Made by a program: the position numbers and the translations under genes. The notes beneath the pieces were generated by a model. That model did no database searches, was not told where the DNA came from, and was given only the letters and a program-made list of their open reading frames with translations. A stretch of 64,000 nucleotides of DNA, from positions 5,084,001 through 5,148,000 of the forward strand of contig NZ_JAUSYZ010000001.1 of the NCBI RefSeq assembly GCF_030817195.1. Direction: 5' to 3'. Of the stretch, positions 1-7,371 are shown one piece after another (the stretch's first letter is position 1; every line of letters starts with the position of its first letter). Origin of the DNA: Arthrobacter globiformis (GTDB taxonomy: Bacteria; Actinomycetota; Actinomycetes; Actinomycetales; Micrococcaceae).

Positions 1-1497
1 GAACGGAACCAGCACGTCCACGAGGGTCTTGTCGCCCACCTTGGCCTTGCCAAAGCCCATGATCGCGGCCGCGGCGCCGGCGACTCCGGTGGCGACAGCG
101 CCGGCGTCGGGCGTGGTGCTGTCCCCGATGGCGTCCCCGATGGCCCGCAGGGCCATGCCCCAGAGCGCACCGGAGGTGCCGCCGGCCCGGTCGGCCCAGG
201 CGTCGGCGGCCAAGTGCAGGGTGCTGGCCGCACCGGCACCGCGTTCGACGGCGTCCGTTGCGGCCTCGACCGCTGCCCGGACACCGCGCTCCATGCCGAT
301 GCCGTGGTCACCGTCGCCGGCGATCGCGTCGATGCGGCCCAGTTCCTCGACGTTCGCATCGATGACGTCCTTGGCGGCACCGAGGGCGGCCAGGACGCGG
401 ACTGCAGCTGCGCGCGACTCGTCCGTGGCTTCCGGGATGGACGCCTCGGCCTCGGCGAGATCGACGTCGCCGGCTTCCAGGGCTGCGGCCGTGGCCGCGC
501 CGCGGCGGAAGGCGGGAGCATCGCATGGTGCGTTCCAGAGGGTTTCGAGTTCCTCGTCCAGCCAGAACAGGGTCAGCGAGGTGCCGGCCATGTCGAAGCT
601 GGTGACCAGCTCGCCGACCTGCGGGTCAACGGCTTCCAGTCCCGCCTCGGCCAGGAGCTGGGCGACGCGGCGGTAGACCACGAACAGTTCCTCGTACTTG
701 ACGCTGCCCAGGCCGTTGAGGATGGGCACCACACGGGCGCCCTTGGCCTCAAGGCCCTCGGGAACCTCGGTGAGGAGCTTGGCCACGAGCAGTTCGGCGA
801 GCTCATCCGCCGTCGGGATCTCTGTCTCATCGATGCCGGGCTCGCCATGGATGCCCATGCCCACGGCCATCCGCCCCTCGGGGACGGTGAACAGCGGGTT
901 CTCGGCCCCGGGAAGGGTGCAGCCGGTGAACGCGACGCCAAAGGAGCGGGTGCGGTCGTTGGCGCGTTCGGCGATTTCGACTGTGCGGTCCATGCTGTAG
1001 CCGGCCTCGGCCGCGGCGGCCGCGACCTTGAAGACGGTCAGGTCCCCGGCGATGCCGCGCCGCTTGCCGCGCTCCTCCAGCGGAGCGGAAGAGACGTCGT
1101 CGGTAACGGCGATGCTGCGGCAGTCGATGCCCTCACGGCGAAGGCGCTCCTGGGCCTGGGTGAAGTGCAGGACGTCGCCGGCGTAGTTGCCGTAGCCCAG
1201 CAGGACGCCGCCGTTGTTGTTGGCGGCTTTGGCCACGCTGTAGACCTGCTGTGCCGAGGGGGACGCGAAGAGGTTGCCCATCGCGGCGCCGTGGGCCAGG
1301 CCCTGCCCCACCAGGCCGGCGAACGCCGGGTAGTGGCCGGAGCCGCCGCCGATCACCAGTGCCACAGTGTCCGGGGTGCTCTTCGTGCTGCGGGCCACGC
1401 CGCCGGAAACGCGCCGCACCCACCGGCCGTGCGAGGCAACAAAGCCCTCGATCATCTCATCAGCAAACGCTGCGGGTTCATTGAACAGGCGGGTCAT
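1..1497 (-). CDS. Dihydroxyacetone kinase family protein (DhaK-DhaL fusion), 3' end outside window
   Basis: Cytoplasmic ATP-dependent kinase of dihydroxyacetone or a related ketose such as erythrulose. The frame is open for 499 codons from the ATG at 1497 and runs off the left edge; relatives are near 580 residues. The DhaK part has the glycine-rich GGGSGHYPAF near the N-terminus and GMGIHGEPGI containing His217, matching the histidine that binds substrate covalently as a hemiaminal. The DhaL part begins near residue 360, with the metal-binding AGDGDHG near residue 390. A fused ATP-using DhaK-DhaL is the layout of Mycobacterium erythrulose kinases. The MFS carrier upstream on the same strand and the FadR-type regulator suggest a dedicated polyol or ketose catabolic unit; the exact sugar is not determined. 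Confidence 0.9.
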   Translation of the reverse strand, partial: MTRLFNEPAAFADEMIEGFVASHGRWVRRVSGGVARSTKSTPDTVALVIGGGSGHYPAFAGLVGQGLAHGAAMGNLFASPSAQQVYSVAKAANNNGGVLLGYGNYAGDVLHFTQAQERLRREGIDCRSIAVTDDVSSAPLEERGKRRGIAGDLTVFKVAAAAAEAGYSMDRTVEIAERANDRTRSFGVAFTGCTLPGAENPLFTVPEGRMAVGMGIHGEPGIDETEIPTADELAELLVAKLLTEVPEGLEAKGARVVPILNGLGSVKYEELFVVYRRVAQLLAEAGLEAVDPQVGELVTSFDMAGTSLTLFWLDEELETLWNAPCDAPAFRRGAATAAALEAGDVDLAEAEASIPEATDESRAAAVRVLAALGAAKDVIDANVEELGRIDAIAGDGDHGIGMERGVRAAVEAATDAVERGAGAASTLHLAADAWADRAGGTSGALWGMALRAIGDAIGDSTTPDAGAVATGVAGAAAAIMGFGKAKVGDKTLVDVLVPF

Positions 1498-1688
1498 TGC
1501 GGTTTCTCCTGAAGGGCTGTGGGCCGGTGGTTGAGCTCGTCGAAATCCGGCGCTTGAGCTTGGGGCCCCGACCGCCGGGTTCCCTGACCGAGCTTGCGAG
1601 GTTTGGGGCGGTTGGGGAGCGAAATCGGTTTGGTGTGGTTGCGCCCTCCTTGGCAGAGGGCGCAACCGGCTTTGGGTGCCGGTGGAAC
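1498..1688. repeat. Intergenic spacer with a dispersed TTGAGC/GTCGAAA-type repeat
   Basis: This 191-base gap between the MFS gene and the kinase holds GGTGGTTGAGCTCGTCGAAA at 1526-1545, followed by degenerate half copies (CTTGAGCTTG near 1553, GACCGAGCTTGCGAGG near 1585). Reverse-complement relatives with TTTCGACAGGCTCAA lie at 22149-22172 and 62613-62636. I see no open gene here. Confidence 0.5.
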
Positions 1689-3053
1689 CTAGGGCTCGGA
1701 GTGGTGTCCTGCGCCCGTGGGGTCCAGCGCCTCGGCGGGCACGCCCTCACTGACCTTGCCGGAGCGGCTCAGGGCCACCATCAGGATGCAGGACAGGAGC
1801 ATGAAGCCGCCGACGACGAACATCGGAACGGTGTAGTTGCCGGTCCAGTCCTTGAGCCAGCCGGTGATGTAGCCGGCGCTGAAGCCTGCCAGGTTGCCCA
1901 CGGTGTTGATCAGGGCGATGCCGGCAGCGGCGGCCGCACCCGTGAGGAACTGGGTGGGAACGGTCCAGAAGTTGGGCAGTGCCGCGAAGATGGACATGGC
2001 CGTGATGGTGATGACGGCGATGGTGGCTGCCGGGGAGCCGGCGAACAGGGCCAGCGGGATGCTCAGGCCGCCGATGAGGGCCGGAAGGGCGATGTGCCAG
2101 GTCTTCACGCCGCGCTTCGTGGCGTCCTTGGACCAGAAGTAGAGCGCGAACGCTGCCGGCAGGTACGGGATCGCGGTGATGAGCCCCTTCTGGAGCACAT
2201 CGAACTTGGTACCGTAGAGCCCTTCGAAGCCGGCGATGATGGTGGGCAGGAAGAACCCCAGGGCGTAGAGGCCGTAGATGAAGCCGAAGTAGATGGCGGA
2301 CAGCATCCAAACACGGCCGTTGCCGAAGACGGTGCGGACGCTGACGTGCTTGTTGCTTGCGGCGGTTTCGTTCTTTTCCTTCTCCAGGGCACCGGTCAGC
2401 CAGGTCTTTTCTTCAGTGGTGAGCCACTTGGCCTTTGCCGGGGAGTCTGCCAGGTAGAACCATGCGATGACACCGATGATGATCGCGGGGAGCGCAACGC
2501 CGAAGAACATGACGCGCCAGCCGGCGAGGCCAAACAGGCCGTGCTGCTGGATGAGGAGGCCGGCCAGCGGGGCACCGATGACAGTGGTCAGCGGCTGGGC
2601 CAGGTAGAAGAGGGCGAGGATCTTGCTGCGGTGCCGTGCCGGAACCCAGAGGCTCAGGAAGAGGATGGCTCCCGGGAAGAAGCCGGCCTCGGCCACACCG
2701 AGGATGAAGCGCAGGATGTAGAGCTGCTCAACGTTGCCAACCCAGGTGAACAGGAGCGAGACGATGCCCCAGCTGACCATAATGCGGGCCAGCCAGCGCC
2801 GGGCGCCGAACTTGTGCAGGGCCAGGTTGCTGGGGACCTCGAGCAGGATGTAGCCGATGAAGAAGACGCCGGACGCGAAACCGAACTGCGCCGCGCCGAG
2901 GGCCAGGTCTGTGTTCATGCCGTTGGGGCCGGCAAAGGAGATGGCCGTGCGGTCCAGGTAGTTGATGAAGAACATCAAAGCGACGAACGGCACCAGCCGG
3001 ATTGCCACTTTCCTGATTGCAGATCTTTCGACCACCGATTGTGTGGTGTCCAC
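1689..3053 (-). CDS. MFS transporter, anion:cation symporter (ACS) type
   Basis: A 454-residue inner-membrane carrier with about 12 hydrophobic segments and the N-terminal MFS signature NYLDRTAIS, followed by the DLALGAAQFGFASGVFFIGY pattern of the ACS family (phthalate, tartrate and glucarate carriers). A charged central loop (residues 215-245, ending KEKNETAASNKHV) separates the two six-helix halves. The ATG at 3053 follows AGGAG at 7 bases. It is the first gene of a probable operon with the DhaKL kinase and is divergent from the FadR-type regulator, whose operators lie between them. Substrate is inferred to be the polyol, sugar acid or ketose processed by the kinase. Confidence 0.88.
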   Translation of the reverse strand: MDTTQSVVERSAIRKVAIRLVPFVALMFFINYLDRTAISFAGPNGMNTDLALGAAQFGFASGVFFIGYILLEVPSNLALHKFGARRWLARIMVSWGIVSLLFTWVGNVEQLYILRFILGVAEAGFFPGAILFLSLWVPARHRSKILALFYLAQPLTTVIGAPLAGLLIQQHGLFGLAGWRVMFFGVALPAIIIGVIAWFYLADSPAKAKWLTTEEKTWLTGALEKEKNETAASNKHVSVRTVFGNGRVWMLSAIYFGFIYGLYALGFFLPTIIAGFEGLYGTKFDVLQKGLITAIPYLPAAFALYFWSKDATKRGVKTWHIALPALIGGLSIPLALFAGSPAATIAVITITAMSIFAALPNFWTVPTQFLTGAAAAAGIALINTVGNLAGFSAGYITGWLKDWTGNYTVPMFVVGGFMLLSCILMVALSRSGKVSEGVPAEALDPTGAGHHSEP

Positions 3054-3184
3054 ATTGACTCCTAGGTGTTGGTGTCCCCGGCCGCGTCCTGCTCTGGATG
3101 CTTGGGGGCTGTCTCAATGCCGTCCGCCGGAAGGAGACCGGCATTGGCTACGCGTTGTGAGACCAACCATACGGCCGCAACGTC

Positions 3185-3252
3185 AAATTGGTCAACCGGT
3201 TGACGTCTTTCCGCGCTCGAGTCGTTTTCCCCGGAAATTGGTCAGCCGGTTG
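3185..3252. promoter_or_regulatory. Two 18-bp operator copies, probably for the adjacent FadR-type regulator
   Basis: AAATTGGTCAACCGGTTG at 3185-3202 and AAATTGGTCAGCCGGTTG at 3235-3252 are repeated exactly 50 bases apart. The first contains the perfect palindrome GTCAACCGGTTGAC (3191-3204). They sit between the divergent MFS and regulator genes, where a GntR/FadR protein normally binds to control both. Binding itself is inference. Confidence 0.65.
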
Positions 3253-3265
3253 CTACGCTTTGAAG

Positions 3266-4009
3266 ATGTCCGAAAACTCCGCAGCCGCTACGGCCAAGAT
3301 CAGCGCCGCCCTCGGTCCCATGGAACAGGGGTCGGTGGTGTCCGAGGTTGCGGAACGACTGCTGGCCTACTTCACCAGCGGAGACATAGCAGTCGGAACC
3401 AGGCTCCCGGCCGAGCGGACGCTTGCCGCCTCCCTCGGTGTGGGCCGGTCAGCCGTCCGCGAAGCATTGGCGGCCCTGGAGATCCTGGGCATTGTGATCG
3501 TCAGGCCAGGATCGGGAACGTACCTGCGGGACGGCATCTCGGAACTGCTGCCCCGCACCCTGAGCTGGGGACTTATGCTCGGCGCTCCCCGCACCCGCGA
3601 GCTGGTGGAGCTAAGGAGCGGGCTCGAGGTGCAGGCAGCGCAGCTGGCCGCTGAACGCATCGACGACGCAGCACTGGACCGCATGCGCACCAACCTGCAG
3701 ACCATGGAAGACAGCCTCGAAGACCTGGCCGCGTTCGTCGAGGCAGACGCCGCCTTCCACCGCGAGATCGCTGTCAGCTCGGGCAACCAGGTACTCCGTG
3801 AACTGCTGCAAAGCATTCGGTCACTGCTTCGCATCTGGGTTGACCGCGCCCTGACCGACGAAGGCCACGCCGCCGCAGCCCTCAAAGAACACCGCGAAAT
3901 CTTCACCGCGCTGGAAGCCCATGATCCTGCCGCCGTCACCGCGACGATGCGCTCACACATGCAGACCGCCTCGCGGCGGCTGCTCGCGGGGTTCGACGCC
4001 GCCCAGTAG
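3266..4009 (+). CDS. FadR/GntR-family transcriptional regulator (FCD domain)
   Basis: A 247-residue DNA-binding regulator. An N-terminal winged helix (LPAERTLAASLGVGRSAVRE, residues about 50-70, then GIVIVRPGSGTYLR) precedes an alpha-helical FCD ligand domain. The FCD metal/ligand residues are recognisable: Asp and His in ADAAFHREI, then His in KEHREIF and in MRSHM. I start at the ATG at 3266; an upstream start at 3188 would place coding sequence through the operators. No Shine-Dalgarno is evident, and a TACGCT element lies 6 bases before the ATG, so the message may be leaderless. It probably represses the divergent MFS-kinase unit and itself. Confidence 0.88.
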   Translation: MSENSAAATAKISAALGPMEQGSVVSEVAERLLAYFTSGDIAVGTRLPAERTLAASLGVGRSAVREALAALEILGIVIVRPGSGTYLRDGISELLPRTLSWGLMLGAPRTRELVELRSGLEVQAAQLAAERIDDAALDRMRTNLQTMEDSLEDLAAFVEADAAFHREIAVSSGNQVLRELLQSIRSLLRIWVDRALTDEGHAAAALKEHREIFTALEAHDPAAVTATMRSHMQTASRRLLAGFDAAQ

Positions 4010-4102
4010 GCGCCGCCGGGTAGGGGCTGCAGCGGGCGGGCTGCCCATTTTGGGGGTGTGCCCCGTCAGGAATCTCGAAGGCCATGGCGTCAGCCTGTCT
4101 CC

Positions 4103-4327
4103 ATGGTCAATGCCCAAAGCGAGCCTTCCGGCTCCCGCGTCAGCCAGGCCCTGATGATGCTCGACATGGAGCAGCGGGACGTCCTGCTCGCCCTGCATTA
4201 CGGGCGGCTCACGGTCGCCGAGGTGGCAACGCAGTTCGGCATTTCCCCTGCCCTGGTCAGCCACCGGGCTCTCGCCGCCCTGAGGACCCTCCGCCGGCTG
4301 CTTGACCAAGGCGCACAGACCCCGTAG
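4103..4327 (+). CDS. Small sigma-70 region 4-like helix-turn-helix protein
   Basis: A 74-residue protein (89 if the GTG at 4058 is used) that is almost entirely a sigma region 4-type fold: LDMEQRDVLLALHYGRLTVA, then the helix-turn-helix VAEVATQFGISPALVSHRAL. No region 2 is present, so it cannot act as a full sigma factor. Neither candidate start has a convincing ribosome site. It follows the FadR gene by 93 bases and precedes the Cys-peptide/AAA+ cassette by 140 bases. It could be a remnant of a sigma factor or a stand-alone regulator. Confidence 0.6.
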   Translation: MVNAQSEPSGSRVSQALMMLDMEQRDVLLALHYGRLTVAEVATQFGISPALVSHRALAALRTLRRLLDQGAQTP

Positions 4328-4385
4328 GACCACGATTGCGGGTTGCCGAGTGAGGGCTGGAAAGCAACGGTTTTTCTGACCTGTA

Positions 4386-4415
4386 TTGCACGCAAAAGAT
4401 CGCTTTATCTTATGT
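4386..4415 (+). promoter_or_regulatory. Candidate promoter of the Cys-peptide/GNAT-AAA+ cassette
   Basis: TTGCAC at 4386-4391 is followed after 16 bases by TCTTAT (4408-4413) in a locally AT-rich stretch of an otherwise GC-rich gap, 53 bases before the peptide's ATG. The match is modest; only position and composition support it. Confidence 0.3.
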
Positions 4416-4467
4416 GATTTCCGGCTCATACTTTTGGAGTCGGCCCCCAGGAGAGAACGAGACTTCC

Positions 4468-4581
4468 ATGACCAGCACCGCTACTGATTACCGCACGAAT
4501 CAAGGCAAAGACGCCCGAATGAATGACATCTGCGACGACGCCGCCTACTGCTTTTACTGCAACGGGCCGGAGACCGACTGA
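4468..4581 (+). CDS. 37-residue cysteine-containing peptide, unknown function
   Basis: ATG at 4468 to TGA at 4579-4581. The N-terminal half is polar (MTSTATDYRTNQGKDARM), and the C-terminal half is acidic with three cysteines in C-x6-C-x2-C spacing (DICDDAAYCFYC). GGAG at 4450-4453 lies upstream, and GAG at 4459-4461 is nearer the start. The TGA overlaps the next ATG (TGATG), and a short linking frame then overlaps the GNAT-AAA+ start, so translation of all three is likely coupled. I do not recognise the family. It could be a modified-peptide precursor, a metal-binding peptide or a leader/attenuator peptide. Confidence 0.5.
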   Translation: MTSTATDYRTNQGKDARMNDICDDAAYCFYCNGPETD

Positions 4582-4649
4582 TGGCCGGCCCGGCACAGTC
4601 CCTGCCCCCGCAGCTGCGCCGGCGTCCGAGTCCGGAGCAGGACGCATGA
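4581..4649 (+). CDS. Possible 22-codon linking ORF
   Basis: ATG at 4581 shares a base with the stop of the 37-residue peptide, and its TGA (4647-4649) overlaps the ATG of the GNAT-AAA+ gene (ATGA). The product (MAGPAQSLPPQLRRRPSPEQ plus DA) is Pro/Arg-rich and looks like no domain. It may exist only to carry ribosomes to the next start, or it may be chance. Confidence 0.25.
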   Translation: MAGPAQSLPPQLRRRPSPEQDA

Positions 4650-5941
4650 AACCCTGGCGCCTCCGCGAGTTCCACCCGGAGGACCTTGACCAGCTGGTGG
4701 AGGTCTGGCAGGAGTCCCGGAATTCCGGCAAGCCCGCCGTCTACAGCCTGTCCGAGGTCCTTTCCGCCTGCACGGATCAGCAGGCCGTCGTCGCAATCGC
4801 CGGCGAACGGCTGATTGGAGCCGCTGCTGCCAACATCGAAGAAGACCGCGCCTGGGTGATCATGCTCGCCCAAGCCTCAGACTGGCGGGACCAGGGGCTG
4901 GGCAGCGCGCTTCTTGCCGGCCTGGAGTCACGGCTCATGGCCCGCGGAGTACTTCGGATATCCGCGCTGGTGCGCTCGAGCGAGTCACCCGTCAGGGCCT
5001 TCTCAAACAGCAAATACGGCGTCGAGGACGGCCTCCTGTATTTCGAGCGCGTGGTCCCGGTCCAGCGCCAGGAGATAGGACCGCTGAGCCAGCTGGGCGG
5101 CCGGGTGCTCGCCCGGGGCCTGTGGGAGTCGATGGCGGGCATGCACAAGGAGAAGGAACTCATTGAGCAGCGGCTGATCCTCCCCCTCGCGCGGACCGTT
5201 CTTGCCGCCTCCCTAGGCGTCGTTCCGCCGCGCGCAGTCATGTTGTTCGGGCCTCCGGGGACCGGAAAGACCACCTTCGCGAAAGCTGTGGCTTCGCGGC
5301 TTGAATGGCCTTTCGTCGAGGTTTCCCCGTCCCGCCTGGCCTCGGACCCGAGGGGGCTGGCCGCAGCGTTGCGGCAGACCTTCCAGGACATTTCGCACCT
5401 CGACCATGCAGTTGTCTTCATTGATGAGGTGGAGGAGATCGCGGCGCAGCGCGGCGGGAAGCCTCCCTCGCCCCTGCAGGGGGTCACGAATGAACTGCTG
5501 AAGATCATTCCCGCTTTCCGTGAGCAGGAGGGCCGGATACTCATCTGCGCCACCAACTTCATCCGTGCCTTGGACACGGCGTTTTTGCGGCACGGACGGT
5601 TCGATTACGTGATTCCCATCGGGCTGCCCGATCCCGCCGCCCGGGAGGCCATCTGGATGAAATACATTCCGGAAGCCGCCGCCCGGCACGTGGATGTTCC
5701 GGCCCTGGCCCGGCAAACGGAACGCTTTTCCCCCGCGGACATCGAATTCGCCGCACGGAAGGCGTCGCAGCGTGCTTTGGAGTGCGCGGTGCGAGCGTCA
5801 CCTGACGGCGCGGGAGATGCTGCTGACGGCTCGTTGACGACGGACAGCTACCTCAAGGCTGTCAGCCAGACCAAGGCCACGGTTAGCGAATCCATGGTCA
5901 GTGAATTCAGGGAGGACATCGAGCGCCTGGCCCGTACCTAG
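4646..5941 (+). CDS. GNAT acetyltransferase / AAA+ ATPase fusion
   Basis: A 431-residue cytoplasmic protein. Residues 1-140 form a GNAT fold with the acetyl-CoA loop WRDQGLGSA (80-88). Residues 160-431 are an AAA+ ATPase of the Cdc48/SpoVK/FtsH type with Walker A GPPGTGKT (202-209), Walker B VVFIDE (256-261), sensor-1 ATN (302-304), the arginine-finger region RHGRFD (315-320) and a C-terminal lid (FSPADIEFAARKA). All catalytic residues are present. The ATG at 4646 has GGAG 8 bases upstream and overlaps the preceding stop. Known relatives couple ATP hydrolysis to protein remodelling. Pairing an N-acetyltransferase with such a motor behind a Cys-rich peptide suggests peptide or protein modification, but the substrate is unknown. 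Confidence 0.85.
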   Translation: MKPWRLREFHPEDLDQLVEVWQESRNSGKPAVYSLSEVLSACTDQQAVVAIAGERLIGAAAANIEEDRAWVIMLAQASDWRDQGLGSALLAGLESRLMARGVLRISALVRSSESPVRAFSNSKYGVEDGLLYFERVVPVQRQEIGPLSQLGGRVLARGLWESMAGMHKEKELIEQRLILPLARTVLAASLGVVPPRAVMLFGPPGTGKTTFAKAVASRLEWPFVEVSPSRLASDPRGLAAALRQTFQDISHLDHAVVFIDEVEEIAAQRGGKPPSPLQGVTNELLKIIPAFREQEGRILICATNFIRALDTAFLRHGRFDYVIPIGLPDPAAREAIWMKYIPEAAARHVDVPALARQTERFSPADIEFAARKASQRALECAVRASPDGAGDAADGSLTTDSYLKAVSQTKATVSESMVSEFREDIERLART

Positions 5942-6063
5942 ACCGATATATCCGGACCTTGACATGCCGCCCGGCCGGGCCTACAACGTGGCATAGCAGG
6001 CAGCAGCATCCGCGGTCCAAGCCTTCATCCCCAGAGCAGGAACATCCACAACAGGAGGTCAAG

Positions 6064-6426
6064 ATGCCAGGTCTAATCCGCAAGAGTTTTGACTCACCCG
6101 AGGAGACTCGGCCGTTTGAGGGCGGCAAGGGCCAGCTCCAACTGGTCAACATGGAGAGCGGCGGCGTCGGCCGGGCCACGTTCGAGCCGGGCTGGAGGTG
6201 GTCGGAACATGTGAAACCGATCGCGCAAACGGACAGTTGCCAGGCCGCACACATGGGATATTTCATCTCCGGGCGCATGAAAGTCGTCATGGATGACGGC
6301 GAGGAGATGGAGTTCGGGCCTGGCGATTTCGGCATCATCCAGCCCGGACATGATGCCTGGACCGTTGGCGATGAAGCCTGCGTGGTGATCGACTGGCAGG
6401 GGTTTGCGGACTACGCGAAGAGGTGA
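6064..6426 (+). CDS. Cupin-domain protein
   Basis: A 120-residue single-domain cupin: RATFEPGWRWSEHVKPI corresponds to the first metal-binding motif, MGYFISGRMKVVMDDGEEME to the linker, and GDFGIIQPGHDAWTVGDE to the second motif. Only some of the usual His/Glu ligands are kept (His49, His63, His95 region). The ATG at 6064 has a strong GGAGGT 7 bases upstream, so the longer frame beginning at 5959 is rejected. It starts 122 bases after the GNAT-AAA+ gene on the same strand and could belong with it or be independent. Function is not assignable from sequence. Confidence 0.75.
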   Translation: MPGLIRKSFDSPEETRPFEGGKGQLQLVNMESGGVGRATFEPGWRWSEHVKPIAQTDSCQAAHMGYFISGRMKVVMDDGEEMEFGPGDFGIIQPGHDAWTVGDEACVVIDWQGFADYAKR

Positions 6427-6453
6427 CCAGTACGCCGGCGCCGCTCCAACCAC

Positions 6454-6491
6454 CGTTTGGGTGAGGTGGCGCCGTTTGGATGAGTCGGCGC
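6454..6491. repeat. Two tandem 19-bp repeats upstream of pheA
   Basis: CGTTTGGGTGAGGTGGCGC (6454-6472) is followed directly by CGTTTGGATGAGTCGGCGC (6473-6491), with three mismatches. They end 22 bases before the pheA start and could be regulator sites or a chance duplication. Confidence 0.5.
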
Positions 6492-6513
6492 CGGGCGTGA
6501 CATCATACGGAAC

Positions 6514-7371
6514 ATGGCCCAGAAAATTGCGTTCCAGGGTGAGCCCGGCGCCAACTCAGATATAGCCTGCAAGCAGATGTACCCCGGCCTGGACAGCATT
6601 CCCTGTGCCAGCTTTGAGGACGCCTTCGAGCTGGTGTCCAGCGGCGAGACGGATCTGGCCATGATCCCGATCGAGAACTCCATCGCCGGCCGGGTGGCGG
6701 ACATCCACCTGCTGCTGCCTCACTCGGGCCTGCAGATTGTGGGAGAGTTCTTCCTGCCCATCCACTTTGATCTCCTCGGAATCCCGGGCAGCACCATAGA
6801 GGGTGCCACCGAGGTCCACAGCCACATCCATGCCCTGGGCCAGTGCCGGAAGCTCATCCGCGAGGCCGGGCTGAAACCCGTGATCGCCGGCGATACTGCC
6901 GGGTCGGCGCGCGAGGTGCGCGAGTGGAACGATCCCACCAAGCTGTCCCTCGCGCCGCCGCTCGCTGCCGAACTGTACGGCCTTGAGGTCCTGGCCTCGG
7001 CGGTCGAGGATGATCCCTCCAACACCACCCGCTTCGTGGTCCTGGCCCGGGAAACCGAACTGCCCACCCGGGAGGCACTGCCCGGCCCGGCAGTCACCAG
7101 CTTCGTGTTCCGTGTGCGGAACGTCCCCTCCGCCCTCTACAAGGCCCTGGGCGGCTTCGCCACCAACGGCGTGAACATGACGCGGCTTGAAAGCTACATG
7201 GTGGGCAACGAGTTTGCCGCAACCATGTTCATGGCCGATGTGGAGGGCCACCCCGAGGACCTGCCGCTGAAGCTTGCCCTTGAGGAACTGGACTTCTTCA
7301 CCACCGAGGTGTGGATCCTTGGCGTCTACCCGGCCGCCGACCACAGAACACAGCGGGCCGCTGGCAACTAA
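6514..7371 (+). CDS. pheA: Prephenate dehydratase
   Basis: Converts prephenate to phenylpyruvate in phenylalanine synthesis. The 285-residue monofunctional enzyme starts with IAFQGEPGANSDIA, has the catalytic region PIENSIAGRV and the NTTRF motif (residues about 167-171) needed for catalysis, and ends with an ACT domain (about 190-275, SFVFRVRNVPSALYKALGGF) for phenylalanine feedback. The usual ESRP motif reads ESYM here, which could alter feedback binding. Its stop overlaps the stop of the convergent BenE gene by 3 bases. It is single, not fused to chorismate mutase, as usual in actinobacteria. Confidence 0.93.
   Translation: MAQKIAFQGEPGANSDIACKQMYPGLDSIPCASFEDAFELVSSGETDLAMIPIENSIAGRVADIHLLLPHSGLQIVGEFFLPIHFDLLGIPGSTIEGATEVHSHIHALGQCRKLIREAGLKPVIAGDTAGSAREVREWNDPTKLSLAPPLAAELYGLEVLASAVEDDPSNTTRFVVLARETELPTREALPGPAVTSFVFRVRNVPSALYKALGGFATNGVNMTRLESYMVGNEFAATMFMADVEGHPEDLPLKLALEELDFFTTEVWILGVYPAADHRTQRAAGN

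Noticed and set aside
1497..3065. Long plus-strand frame (522 aa) opposite the MFS gene
   Set aside because: It is the complement of the MFS frame, with low-complexity Gly/Asp/Glu composition and no domain; shadow frame.
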